Below are positions 52,276 through 60,977 of a stretch of DNA of 64,000 bases, piece by piece. The position numbers were made by a program, and so were the translations under genes. Origin of the DNA: Merdicola sp963557785 (GTDB lineage Bacteria; Bacillota; Clostridia; TANB77; CAG-508). Position 1 is the stretch's first letter. The number at the start of each line of letters is the position of its first letter. Under the pieces are notes generated by a model. The model was not told where the DNA came from and searched no databases. It saw nothing but the letters and a program-made list of their open reading frames with translations. The DNA is taken from contig CAUWBF010000008.1 of the NCBI GenBank assembly GCA_963557785.1, positions 24,822-88,821 of the forward strand. Direction: 5' to 3'.

Positions 52276-52298
52276 TGTAATTGTAGGGGGAGTAAATT

Positions 52299-53147
52299 AT
52301 GATGTATACTACACCTAGAATGAAGAAGTTATATAATGAAATTCAACAAAAACTATTCTATATGATACCTGAAAAATGGGATAAAATATTTTTGTATGCA
52401 TCAGTATCAGAAGGTATAAATAAATTAGAAACAGGAGAGATGTATTTTTATTATTTTCCAAAAGGAATATTAAAAAAGGATCCAGTAAATGTTTATGAGG
52501 TACCTAATAAATTTAATATAGATGATACAAAATACTTTAAACTAGCAGATGAACTATATGGAATTATAAAAAGGCTTAGAAAAGAATATATAAATATGAA
52601 TGATAAGGCTTGGAGTAATATTATAATTTCAATAGAAAATTTTAAATTTAAAGTAGAATATGGATTTGAAGATTTCAAGAATTCACAATATAACAGTTAT
52701 GATAGGCATATAATTTTTAGATATATGTATTTAAATACAAGTATAAACACATATAACAAAAAAGAAAGAACAATGATAGAAAATTATATGCGAGGTATGC
52801 ATTTAAGAAATGAAAAAAAAGAAATATATATAGAACCTATATACAAGATAGAACAAAAAAACATTATAGACTATCAAAAAGAGGATGAAGAAGTATTAGT
52901 TAAGAATGATGAAAAAGCTAATAGTACCGTAAAATATAACTATGAAATTAGAAACGATTATGAAAAAAATTATTTAAAGAAAAATAATAATGCTGATAAT
53001 TATTATAGTTATATGAAAAAAGTTACGGATAATGTTGAGCAAGAATCTAAATTAGAAAATAAAATAAAATTACAGGTACAACAAGCATTTGAAGAAACAA
53101 ATAATGAACATAAAAATCAAATCTTAAATTTTGATAAATGGAATTAA
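52299..53147 (+). CDS. YezG-like (DUF600) immunity-type protein with a C-terminal extension
   Basis: Residues about 8-140 match the YezG/DUF600 family of immunity proteins: MKKLYNEIQQKLFYMIPEKW, DKIFLYASVSEG, MYFYYFPKG and the closing NSYDRHIIFRYMYL. In Bacillus, YezG protects against the LXG toxin YeeF. This protein is 282 residues long, about twice the usual length; the rest is polar, charged and Asn-rich, with a coiled-coil-like end. No LXG toxin or secretion gene is in the window. GTAGGGGGA precedes the ATG. The 23-nt gap from gpmI suggests it rides on the glycolytic transcript. Confidence 0.7.
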   Translation: MMYTTPRMKKLYNEIQQKLFYMIPEKWDKIFLYASVSEGINKLETGEMYFYYFPKGILKKDPVNVYEVPNKFNIDDTKYFKLADELYGIIKRLRKEYINMNDKAWSNIIISIENFKFKVEYGFEDFKNSQYNSYDRHIIFRYMYLNTSINTYNKKERTMIENYMRGMHLRNEKKEIYIEPIYKIEQKNIIDYQKEDEEVLVKNDEKANSTVKYNYEIRNDYEKNYLKKNNNADNYYSYMKKVTDNVEQESKLENKIKLQVQQAFEETNNEHKNQILNFDKWN

Positions 53148-53202
53148 ATAAGTTATTAATATTAAAAATAATATAAATATTACTTTGAAAGGAGCAATAA
53201 AA

Positions 53203-53895
53203 ATGATTTATTCAAAAGAAGTAGAAAATATGTGCAAAGTTGCAAAAGGAGTTGATCATGGACCAGCACCAATACCAGAAGAAGGAAAATGGGTTAAAGC
53301 TAAAGATATAAAAGATATATCTGGTTTTACACATGGTATTGGATGGTGTGCACCACAACAAGGAGCTTGTAAATTAACATTAAATGTTAAAGAAGGAATT
53401 ATTCAAGAAGCATTAGTAGAAACAATAGGATGCTCTGGAATGACTCACTCAGCAGCAATGGCAGGAGAAATATTAATAGGAAAAACAATATTAGAAGCAT
53501 TAAATACAGACTTAGTTTGTGATGCTATAAATACTGCTATGAGAGAAATATTCTTACAAATAGTATATGGTAGAAGCCAATCAGCTTTCTCTGAAGGAGG
53601 TCTTGCTGTAGGAGCTGGACTTGAAGATTTAGGAAAAGGACATAGAAGTCAAGTAGGAACTATATATTCAAGTTTATTAAAAGGACCAAGATATCTAGAA
53701 TTAGCTGAAGGTTACATAGTAGAAATTGGATTAGATAAAGATGATCAAATAATAGGATACAAATATGTAAACTTAGGAAAAATGATGGATAATATAAAAG
53801 CTGGAATCGAACCAATGGAAGCAATCGAAAAAGCTTCTGGAAAATATGGAAGATTTGATGAAGCAGTTAAGAAAATAGATCCAAGAAAACAATAA
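53203..53895 (+). CDS. NifU-like iron-sulfur cluster assembly scaffold protein
   Basis: The protein has 230 residues from ATG 53203; the frame is open to TTG 53185, but GAAAGGAGC lies over that codon and serves ATG 53203. Segments IGWCAPQQGACKLTLNVKEG and ETIGCSGMTHSAAMAGEILI resemble the cysteine-bearing parts of NifU/IscU N-terminal domains, and GCSGMTHSA recalls GCgaaiasSS. The later half (HRSQVGTIYSSLLKGPRYLE) is not part of classic NifU. It sits in a cluster with a MazG-like gene and a GGGtGRT-family gene, and such scaffold-GGGtGRT pairing recurs in anaerobes as I recall. A scaffold role is inferred from family resemblance. Confidence 0.72.
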   Translation: MIYSKEVENMCKVAKGVDHGPAPIPEEGKWVKAKDIKDISGFTHGIGWCAPQQGACKLTLNVKEGIIQEALVETIGCSGMTHSAAMAGEILIGKTILEALNTDLVCDAINTAMREIFLQIVYGRSQSAFSEGGLAVGAGLEDLGKGHRSQVGTIYSSLLKGPRYLELAEGYIVEIGLDKDDQIIGYKYVNLGKMMDNIKAGIEPMEAIEKASGKYGRFDEAVKKIDPRKQ

Positions 53896-53918
53896 TAAAG
53901 TACCATTTGGAGGCTAAA

Positions 53919-54242
53919 ATGATAAATGATTTAGTAAATAGAGCTCATCGAAATTCAGTTAATCATGGATTTTGGGAAGAAAATAAAAATTTCGGAGAAG
54001 TCATTGCACTAATGCATACAGAATTATCAGAAGCTTATGAAGAATATAGAAATCATAAAAGTTTAAATGAAACTTATTATGAAGAAGATGGAAAACCTTG
54101 TGGTATTCCTTCGGAGTTAGCTGATGTAATAATTCGAATATTTGATTTTGCAGGAGGAGCAAATATCGACTTAGAAAAAATCATTTTAGAGAAAATGGAA
54201 TATAATGAAAAAAGACCATATAAACATGGAAAGGTAAATTAA
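53919..54242 (+). CDS. MazG-like nucleotide pyrophosphohydrolase
   Basis: This 107-residue protein has the all-alpha MazG-type pattern: two metal-binding Glu helices, LMHTELSEAYEEYRNHKS and IPSELADVIIRIFDFAGG, where ExxE and ExxD acidic residues hold magnesium. Such enzymes hydrolyse nucleoside triphosphates to monophosphate and pyrophosphate, often non-canonical ones. ATG 53919 follows TTGGAGG at good spacing. It sits between the NifU-like and GGGtGRT genes with gaps of 23 and 16 nt, so all three are probably one transcript. The reason for this pairing is unknown. Confidence 0.82.
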   Translation: MINDLVNRAHRNSVNHGFWEENKNFGEVIALMHTELSEAYEEYRNHKSLNETYYEEDGKPCGIPSELADVIIRIFDFAGGANIDLEKIILEKMEYNEKRPYKHGKVN

Positions 54243-54258
54243 AATAGGAGGGAAAATC

Positions 54259-55260
54259 ATGGCAGTAACATTTGAAAGTTATGAAAGAAGAATAGATCAA
54301 ATAAAACCAGTAATGGAAAAATACGGAATAAAAGATTTTGAAGATGCATTAAAAATATGTACAGATAAAGGATTCAATCCATATGAAATAGTAAAAGGAA
54401 TTCAACCAATTTGTTTTGAAAACGCAGCTTGGGCATATACATTAGGTGCAGCAATAGCTGTAAAACAAGGTTGCACAAAAGCTTCAGATGCAGCTAAAGC
54501 AATAGGAGAAGGATTACAATCTTTCTGTATACCAGGATCAGTTGCAGATGATAGAAAAGTTGGATTAGGACATGGAAACTTAGCTTCTATGCTATTATCA
54601 GAAGAAACAAAATGCTTTGCATTCTTAGCAGGACATGAATCTTTTGCAGCAGCAGAAGGAGCTATAGGAATTGCAAAATCAGCTAACAAAGTAAGAAAAG
54701 AACCATTAAGAGTAATCTTAAATGGATTAGGAAAAGATGCAGCACAAGTAATTTCAAGAATTAATGGATTTACATATGTAAAAACAGATTTCGATTTCTT
54801 TACTGGAAAAGTAAAAGTAGTTGAAGAAATAGCATATTCAGATGGAGAAAGAAGTAAAGTTAGATGCTATGGAGCTAACGATGTTAGAGAAGGTGTAGCT
54901 ATAATGTGGATGGAAGATGTTGATGTTTCTATTACAGGTAACTCAACAAACCCAACAAGATTCCAACACCCAGTTGCAGGAACATACAAAAAAGAAAGAT
55001 TAGAAGCAGGTAAAAAATACTTCTCAGTAGCTTCTGGTGGTGGAACAGGAAGAACATTACACCCAGATAATATGGCTGCTGGACCAGCTTCTTATGGTAT
55101 GACAGATACTATGGGAAGAATGCACTCAGATGCACAATTTGCAGGATCTTCATCAGTTCCAGCTCACGTTGAAATGATGGGATTAATTGGAATGGGTAAT
55201 AACCCAATGGTTGGAGCTACAGTTGCTGTTTCAGTTGCTGTAGAAGAAGCTATGAAATAA
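54259..55260 (+). CDS. GGGtGRT-family protein
   Basis: The 333-residue protein carries the stretch SVASGGGTGRTLHPDNMAAG, the motif that names the GGGtGRT family, followed by DTMGRMHSDAQFAGSSSVPA and GLIGMGNNPMVGATVAVSVA. It has several conserved His residues (GHGNLASM, AGHESFAAAEGA, FQHPVAG) and few cysteines. It has no signal peptide. No biochemical activity is established as far as I know; an enzyme with a glycine-rich phosphate or cofactor loop is suggested by the motif. AGGAGGG precedes the ATG. Codon use suggests good expression. It ends the scaffold-MazG-GGGtGRT cluster at a terminator. Confidence 0.82.
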   Translation: MAVTFESYERRIDQIKPVMEKYGIKDFEDALKICTDKGFNPYEIVKGIQPICFENAAWAYTLGAAIAVKQGCTKASDAAKAIGEGLQSFCIPGSVADDRKVGLGHGNLASMLLSEETKCFAFLAGHESFAAAEGAIGIAKSANKVRKEPLRVILNGLGKDAAQVISRINGFTYVKTDFDFFTGKVKVVEEIAYSDGERSKVRCYGANDVREGVAIMWMEDVDVSITGNSTNPTRFQHPVAGTYKKERLEAGKKYFSVASGGGTGRTLHPDNMAAGPASYGMTDTMGRMHSDAQFAGSSSVPAHVEMMGLIGMGNNPMVGATVAVSVAVEEAMK

Positions 55261-55286
55261 TTTAAATACTTATAGTATAAAAATAA

Positions 55287-55325
55287 AAAAAGGATACAAT
55301 TTCAAAATTGTATCCTTTTTGTTTT
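55287..55325 (+). terminator. Terminator of the GGGtGRT cluster
   Basis: A 15-bp stem (55287-55301 with 55306-55320, A-tract plus GGATACAATT) with a 4-nt loop has five T residues in the right arm and more after it. Confidence 0.88.
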
Positions 55326-55384
55326 TGTTTCAGAAAATATATTACTTTATCTTTTTATTGTTTATAATATAAAATTATGGTATT

Positions 55385-55450
55385 ATGAAAAAAAGTAGGT
55401 GTTTGAAATTATATGAGAATAATATTAAGAAAGGAATAGTTGAAATTTGA
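55385..55450 (+). CDS. Possible 21-codon leader ORF overlapping the next start
   Basis: A frame from ATG 55385 encodes 21 residues and ends at TGA 55448-55450, overlapping the TTG start of the next gene (55447-55449). A TATAAT at 55363-55368 would start transcription about 10 nt before the ATG, so the frame could be read from a very short leader. It has no clear ribosome binding site. Translational coupling is possible, chance is as likely. Confidence 0.25.
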   Translation: MKKSRCLKLYENNIKKGIVEI

Positions 55451-56244
55451 ATATTTTATTAAGCTTAAATTATAAATTTTTTAATACTAAACCTGAAGAA
55501 CTATTAAAATATATAAATAACATAGATAATGATAAAATAATAAAAGGATTTGAAGTAAATGCAGAAACTAGTAAAGAAAGAGAATATTTGTATGATTTAG
55601 CAAAAGAATGCAATAAATATAATTATATGTTGAATATACATTTACCATGTTTAAATAGTATTGAAGAATATAAAGAATATTTAGATTATTTAAATGAAAT
55701 TACTAAGGTATATAAAAACGAAATGAATATGGTATTTCATCCAATATATAATAAAGAAAAGAAACAAAGCATAGAGGTAACTTCAAATTATATAAATGAC
55801 TTATTAAAATATATAGAAGTAAATAATTATAATTTAAGATTAAGTATTGAAAATCTTAATGATATAGGAGAAATAAAAAGATTAAAAAAAGAAGATATTA
55901 AAGAAATACTTATAAAATATGATAAGCTTAATTTTACATATGACATAGGACATGAATATATAGATGGAAGAGGAACAATAAAAAAACAAATAGATTCATA
56001 TTTAATAAGTAAAATGAATAATATACATATTCATACTTTTAATAAAACAGAAGATCATTATCCAATAGAAGACATTAGTAAAGATAAAATAGTAATAGAA
56101 ATGCTTAATAACATAAGTCAAAAAGGATATAAAGGACAAGTTGTACTTGAATATGCATTAGATTATATAGAAGGAGAAAATTTAAATAAAAAGTTAGAAA
56201 AATATATAAAAGAAGCAAAAAATATATCATATTATATAAATTAA
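55447..56244 (+). CDS. Xylose isomerase-like TIM-barrel protein (sugar phosphate isomerase/epimerase or AP endonuclease type)
   Basis: The protein has 265 residues. Strand-end motifs in order are LNIHLPC, MVFHPIYN, LRLSIENLNDIGE, FTYDIGHEY, NIHIHTFNKTEDHYPI and GQVVLEYALDY, which supply the His, Glu and Asp metal ligands of the AP endonuclease family 2 / xylose isomerase-like superfamily. The exact reaction, on a sugar or on abasic DNA, cannot be told. The start is TTG 55447 behind AAAGGAATAG. It is AT-rich and precedes the desulfurase gene by 72 nt. Confidence 0.78.
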   Translation: MNILLSLNYKFFNTKPEELLKYINNIDNDKIIKGFEVNAETSKEREYLYDLAKECNKYNYMLNIHLPCLNSIEEYKEYLDYLNEITKVYKNEMNMVFHPIYNKEKKQSIEVTSNYINDLLKYIEVNNYNLRLSIENLNDIGEIKRLKKEDIKEILIKYDKLNFTYDIGHEYIDGRGTIKKQIDSYLISKMNNIHIHTFNKTEDHYPIEDISKDKIVIEMLNNISQKGYKGQVVLEYALDYIEGENLNKKLEKYIKEAKNISYYIN

Positions 56245-56316
56245 TTATAAAAATATAGAAATTATCTAATACTAAATTAATATAATATAAAAAAGGGAAA
56301 AGAAAGGAGAATAATA

Positions 56317-57525
56317 TTGAATATTCAAGAAATTAAGAAAGATTTTCCTATTTTTAAAGATAGTAATTTAGTATATTTAGACAATGGAGCTACAACACAA
56401 AAGCCAATACAAGTAATAAATGCAGTTAATGAATTTTATAAAAACTCAAATGCAAATCCTCATAGAGGTATATATACTTTAAGCACAAATGCCACAAACT
56501 TATATGAAAATTCAAGGAAAAAAATTGCAAACTTTATTAATGCTGAGAATAGCAATCAAATAATTTTTACAAAGAATGCTACAGAGGGGTTAAATCTTGT
56601 TGCATATGCTTATGGAATGCAAAATGTGAATTCAGGTGATGAAATAGTATTATCTATAATGGAACATCATTCAAATTTAGTACCTTGGCAAAAAGTAGCA
56701 AGAGATAAAAAAGCAATATTAAAATATATGTATATAAATAGAAATTTTGAAATTCCTATAGAAGAGATAGAAAGAAAAATAACAAATAGGACAAAAATTG
56801 TAGGAATAACTCATGTATCAAATGTATTAGGAACAATAAATCCTGTTAAAAAGATAATTGATATAGCACACAGAAATGGAGCAATAGTTGTTCTTGATTG
56901 TGCTCAAAGTATTCCTCATATGAGAATAGATGTACAAGATTTAGATGCAGACTTTGTTGCTTTCTCAGGTCATAAAATGCTATCTCCACTAGGAATAGGT
57001 GTTTTATACGGAAAAAGAGGATTACTTCAAAGGATGAGACCATTTTTAATGGGTGGGGATATGATTGAGTATGTGTATGAGCAAGAAACTGTATTTGCAT
57101 CTCTTCCAAATAAATTTGAAGCTGGAACTCAAAATGTATCAGGAGTAATAGGATTGGGTGCAGCAATAGATTATATCAATAGCATAGGATATAATAATAT
57201 ACAAAAAATGGAGGAAGAAGTAGTAGAATATGCAAAACAAGAATTATCAAAATTAGATTTTGTAGAAACGTATTGGACAGATAATAAGGAACATCATTCT
57301 GGGGTACTGTCTTTTAATGTAAAAGGAGTAAGACAGCAAGATGTTGCAAAAATACTAAATTCTTTTGGAGTTTGTATAAGAATAGGAAGTCATTGTGCAC
57401 AGCCTCTTACAAGATATATGCAAATAAATAGAACTTGTAGAGCAAGTTTTTACTTCTATAATACAAAAGAAGATGTAGATAAACTTATAACAGCTCTAAA
57501 AAAAGTAAAAGAAATGTTAATATAA
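56317..57525 (+). CDS. sufS: SufS-type cysteine desulfurase
   Basis: The enzyme removes sulfur from cysteine as a persulfide for iron-sulfur cluster assembly. The 402-residue PLP protein shows LVYLDNGATTQKPIQVI, IVLSIMEHHSNLVPWQ, VVLDCAQSIPHMRIDV, the PLP-Lys in DFVAFSGHKMLSPLGIGVLY and the persulfide-bearing Cys in IGSHCAQPLTRYM. SufS partners with SufU or SufE, neither of which is adjacent; the NifU-like protein 2.4 kb upstream is a candidate partner. The start is TTG 56317 behind AAAGGAGA. A related role, such as selenocysteine lyase, is less likely. Confidence 0.93.
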   Translation: MNIQEIKKDFPIFKDSNLVYLDNGATTQKPIQVINAVNEFYKNSNANPHRGIYTLSTNATNLYENSRKKIANFINAENSNQIIFTKNATEGLNLVAYAYGMQNVNSGDEIVLSIMEHHSNLVPWQKVARDKKAILKYMYINRNFEIPIEEIERKITNRTKIVGITHVSNVLGTINPVKKIIDIAHRNGAIVVLDCAQSIPHMRIDVQDLDADFVAFSGHKMLSPLGIGVLYGKRGLLQRMRPFLMGGDMIEYVYEQETVFASLPNKFEAGTQNVSGVIGLGAAIDYINSIGYNNIQKMEEEVVEYAKQELSKLDFVETYWTDNKEHHSGVLSFNVKGVRQQDVAKILNSFGVCIRIGSHCAQPLTRYMQINRTCRASFYFYNTKEDVDKLITALKKVKEMLI

Positions 57526-57526
57526 G

Positions 57527-57573
57527 AAAAAACACCATAAAATGAAAAATTAAATCATTTTATGGTGTTTTTT
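57527..57573 (+). terminator. Terminator of sufS
   Basis: A perfect 19-bp stem (57527-57545 with 57555-57573) carries a 9-nt loop; its outer arm is an A/T tract. Confidence 0.9.
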
Positions 57574-57617
57574 GTATTTTAAGGTATGTGTCTAAAATGT
57601 GAAATTAATCTAATTTA

Positions 57618-57646
57618 TTGAAAAAATTTTTTTAATATGATATATA
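57618..57646 (+). promoter_or_regulatory. Promoter of the phosphodiesterase gene
   Basis: TTGAAA (57618-57623) and an extended TGATATATA with -10 at 57641-57646 are spaced by 17 nt. Confidence 0.7.
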
Positions 57647-57677
57647 AAAAAGTGATTTTAGAATAAGGAGATAAAAT

Positions 57678-58214
57678 ATGAAATTATTAATAATATCAGA
57701 TATACATGGCTCAGGATATTATGCAAAAAGAATTAAAGAAATTTATGATATGGAAAAACCAGATAAATTAGTTTTACTAGGAGATTTATATTATCATGGA
57801 CCACGTAATAATTTAACTTACGAATATGCACCTATGGAAGTAGCAGAAGTTTTAAATTCTTTAAAAGATAATATTATAGCTGTAAGAGGAAACTGCGATG
57901 CAGAAGTTGACGAAATGATATCAGAATTTAGAATACAGGAAGAAGTAGAAATGGTTATAAATAATAAAAAAATATTGTTTACACATGGACATGTGCATAA
58001 TATTGATAGTATTCCTGATAAAACAATAAATATTATGTTTTATGGGCACTTTCATACAGGATTTATAAAAGAAGAAAATGGAATTATATTTGCCAATCCT
58101 GGTTCTATATCTTTGCCAAAGAATAATACAGAACATTCATATTTAATAATGGATGAAAAAGAACTAATATTAAAAGATGTAAATGGTAATATTATAGAAA
58201 AATTGATCTTTTAA
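57678..58214 (+). CDS. yfcE: YfcE family metallophosphoesterase
   Basis: This 178-residue protein is a two-metal phosphodiesterase: LIISDIHGSGYYA, LVLLGDLYYHGPR, AVRGNCDAEVD, LFTHGHVHNI and FYGHFHTGF are the five canonical metal-binding motifs, and FANPGSISLPK is typical of the YfcE/MJ0936 group. E. coli YfcE cleaves artificial phosphodiesters; its natural substrate is not known. AAGGAGAT precedes the ATG. It is 16 nt upstream of the ABC transporter gene, so they may be co-transcribed. Confidence 0.93.
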   Translation: MKLLIISDIHGSGYYAKRIKEIYDMEKPDKLVLLGDLYYHGPRNNLTYEYAPMEVAEVLNSLKDNIIAVRGNCDAEVDEMISEFRIQEEVEMVINNKKILFTHGHVHNIDSIPDKTINIMFYGHFHTGFIKEENGIIFANPGSISLPKNNTEHSYLIMDEKELILKDVNGNIIEKLIF

Positions 58215-58230
58215 GTAGAAAGGAAAAATC

Positions 58231-60837
58231 ATGTTAAAACTAAAAAATATAAAAAAAGATTATATATCAGGAGATACAAAGGTTGAAGCTTTAAAAGGAA
58301 TAAATATAGAATTTAGAAAAAGTGAATTTGTATCTATTCTAGGACAAAGTGGATGTGGAAAAACTACTCTATTAAATATTATTGGTGGATTAGATAGATA
58401 TACTTCAGGAGATTTAATAATAAATGGAAAATCTACAAAGAAATTTAAGGACAAGGATTGGGATGCCTATAGAAATTATTCAATAGGATTTGTATTTCAG
58501 AACTATAATTTAATACCACATCAAACAATTTTATCAAATGTAGAATTAGCATTAACTTTATCAGGTGTATCAAAAGAAGAAAGAAGAAAAAGAGCGATAA
58601 AAGCTTTAGAAGAAGTTGGCTTAAAAGAGCAGATTCATAAGAAGCCAAATCAATTATCAGGAGGACAAATGCAAAGAGTTGCAATAGCAAGAGCATTAGT
58701 GAACAATCCTGACATAATTTTAGCAGATGAACCAACAGGAGCATTAGATACAAAAACTAGTGTACAAATAATGGAAATTTTAAAAGAAATTTCTAAAGAT
58801 AAGTTAATTATAATGGTAACACACAATCCAGAACTTGCTGAAAAATATTCCACAAGGGTTATAAGAATATTGGATGGATTAATAACAGATGACACAAATC
58901 CATATGAACAAGGTAAAGAAAAAGAAGAAAAAGCTAAAACTGGCAAAACTTCAATGAATTTTTTTACAGCATTATCATTAAGTTTAAACAATCTAATGAC
59001 AAAAAAAGGGAGAACATTACTAACAGCTTTTGCAGGTAGTATAGGAATTATAGGAATAGCATTAATAATGTCATTATCTAATGGTGTACAGGAATATATC
59101 AAAAAAGTTGAAGAAGATACATTGTCTTCTTATCCAATAAGCATAGAAGAACAAACAATAGATATGACAAGCATGATGGAAGCTATGATGGGAGAAGTAT
59201 CAGATAATTCTGAAAATCAAGAAGCAGATAAAATATATTCAAGTGATATAATGAATGACATGATTACAACATTATCAAATAAAACACAAAACAATAATCT
59301 AAAAGCATTAAAAGAATATATAGATAGTAACAATAATGATATAGCTAATAATGCAAACGCTGTACAATATACATATGATTTAGATATTAATTTGTATAAG
59401 CCAGAAACAGAAAATGGAATTGTTAAAGTAAATCCAAGTACTGTTATGAATGCTTTAGGAATGGGAGATTTAATAGAAGCACAAAATAGCTCTTCAATGA
59501 GCAGTTTCATGTCTAGTAGTCAAATGTCTATGGGTGAAACTGACGTATGGATGGAGATGATAGATAATCAAGAACTATTAGAATCACAATATGATGTTTT
59601 AGCAGGAAATTGGCCCCAAAATTATAATGAAGTTGTGTTAATTGTAGATTCGGATAATAAAGTTAGCGATTATACATTATATTCTTTAGGATTAAAGAAT
59701 CAAAAAGAATTAGAAGAAAGATGGAAAGCAGTTCAAGAAGGAAAGCAATTAGAAGAAACAAAGCAAACATCATATACATATGACGAAATATTAAATTTAT
59801 CATATAAATTAGTGCTAAATTCAGATTATTATAAACAAGAGAATGGATTATGGATAGATAAAAGCAAAGATGAAGAATATATGAAAGATGTAATAAAAAA
59901 TGCTGAAGAAATAAAAATAGTTGGAATAGTAAGACTAAATGAAGAAAGTGTTGCATCTGATACAACAGGATTAATAGGATATACAAAAGAATTAAAAGAA
60001 TATGTAATAAATAAAACAAATGAATCAGAAATAGTAAAAGAACAAAAAGCAGATATTGATACAAATGTATTTACAGGATTAAAATTCCCAAATACAGATG
60101 AAAGTAGAACATTTAATTATTCACAATTAAGTAATGAACAAAAATTAGCAATGAGTAAATTAAGCAATGAAGAACTAGCGAAAATGATGGAAACTTATAC
60201 AGAAAATACAAATGCAAATTATGACAGTAATTTAAAAAAATTAGGAGCGGTAGATTTATCTAATCCTAAAACAATAAACATATATCCTAAAGATTTTGAA
60301 TCAAAGGAAAAAATTTCTAATGCTATAGAAGAATATAATGCAAAACAAAGAGAAGAAGGAAAAGAAGAAAATGTAATAAACTATACAGATATGGTTGGAA
60401 TAATGATGAAATCTGTAACAACAATAATAGATGTTATTAGTTATGTATTAATTGCATTTGTTGCTATTTCATTAATAGTTTCTTCTATAATGATAGGTAT
60501 AATTACATATATATCTGTATTAGAAAGAACAAAAGAAATAGGAATTTTAAGAGCTATAGGAGCATCAAAGAAAGACATATCTAGAGTATTTAATGCAGAA
60601 ACATTTATAGTAGGTTTAGTTGCAGGACTTTTAGGAATAGGAATAACAATATTATTAATAATACCAACGAACTTTATAATAAAACAAGCAATTGGAATTT
60701 CTAATGTTGCTGTATTACCAGTACAAGGCGCAGTAATACTTGTACTAATAAGTATGATACTTACAATGGTTGCAGGTCTAATACCATCTAGTATGGCAAG
60801 CAAAAGAGATCCTGTAGAAGCATTAAGAACTGAATAG
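58231..60837 (+). CDS. ABC transporter, fused ATPase and FtsX-like permease (MacB type)
   Basis: The 868-residue protein joins an ATP-binding domain (residues 1-225: Walker A GQSGCGKTTLLNIIGGL, signature QLSGGQMQRVAIARAL, Walker B IILADEPTGALD) to a permease. One membrane helix follows at about 255-285, then a large extracytoplasmic domain of about 450 residues rich in Glu, Asn and Ser, then three C-terminal helices of the FtsX fold (VLERTKEIGILRAIGASKKD; SKRDPVEALRTE). This is the MacB/type VII ABC layout, which transmits ATP energy to outside events such as peptide export or signalling. No accessory fusion protein or sensor kinase is adjacent. The substrate is unknown. Confidence 0.93.
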   Translation: MLKLKNIKKDYISGDTKVEALKGINIEFRKSEFVSILGQSGCGKTTLLNIIGGLDRYTSGDLIINGKSTKKFKDKDWDAYRNYSIGFVFQNYNLIPHQTILSNVELALTLSGVSKEERRKRAIKALEEVGLKEQIHKKPNQLSGGQMQRVAIARALVNNPDIILADEPTGALDTKTSVQIMEILKEISKDKLIIMVTHNPELAEKYSTRVIRILDGLITDDTNPYEQGKEKEEKAKTGKTSMNFFTALSLSLNNLMTKKGRTLLTAFAGSIGIIGIALIMSLSNGVQEYIKKVEEDTLSSYPISIEEQTIDMTSMMEAMMGEVSDNSENQEADKIYSSDIMNDMITTLSNKTQNNNLKALKEYIDSNNNDIANNANAVQYTYDLDINLYKPETENGIVKVNPSTVMNALGMGDLIEAQNSSSMSSFMSSSQMSMGETDVWMEMIDNQELLESQYDVLAGNWPQNYNEVVLIVDSDNKVSDYTLYSLGLKNQKELEERWKAVQEGKQLEETKQTSYTYDEILNLSYKLVLNSDYYKQENGLWIDKSKDEEYMKDVIKNAEEIKIVGIVRLNEESVASDTTGLIGYTKELKEYVINKTNESEIVKEQKADIDTNVFTGLKFPNTDESRTFNYSQLSNEQKLAMSKLSNEELAKMMETYTENTNANYDSNLKKLGAVDLSNPKTINIYPKDFESKEKISNAIEEYNAKQREEGKEENVINYTDMVGIMMKSVTTIIDVISYVLIAFVAISLIVSSIMIGIITYISVLERTKEIGILRAIGASKKDISRVFNAETFIVGLVAGLLGIGITILLIIPTNFIIKQAIGISNVAVLPVQGAVILVLISMILTMVAGLIPSSMASKRDPVEALRTE

Positions 60838-60842
60838 AATAT

Positions 60843-60876
60843 AAAAAAGAATTGAATTTTATTCAATTCTTTTTTT
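60843..60876 (+). terminator. Terminator of the ABC transporter gene
   Basis: A 15-bp stem (60843-60857 with 60861-60875, A tract plus GAATTGAAT) ends in a T run. Confidence 0.85.
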
Positions 60877-60915
60877 ACAGATACATTACATAAATTATAC
60901 AATTAAGTAAAAAGC

Positions 60916-60944
60916 TTGAATAATTAAACTAAAAGTGATATATG
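60916..60944 (+). promoter_or_regulatory. Promoter of the M23 peptidase gene
   Basis: TTGAAT (60916-60921) and an extended TGATATATG with -10 at 60939-60944 are spaced by 17 nt. Confidence 0.6.
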
Positions 60945-60977
60945 TAAGATATATTATTTAAAACTCTAGGAGGAAAA

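Noticed and set aside
58445..59102. Minus-strand open frames opposite the ABC transporter gene
   Set aside because: They overlap a well-supported gene and encode no recognisable protein.
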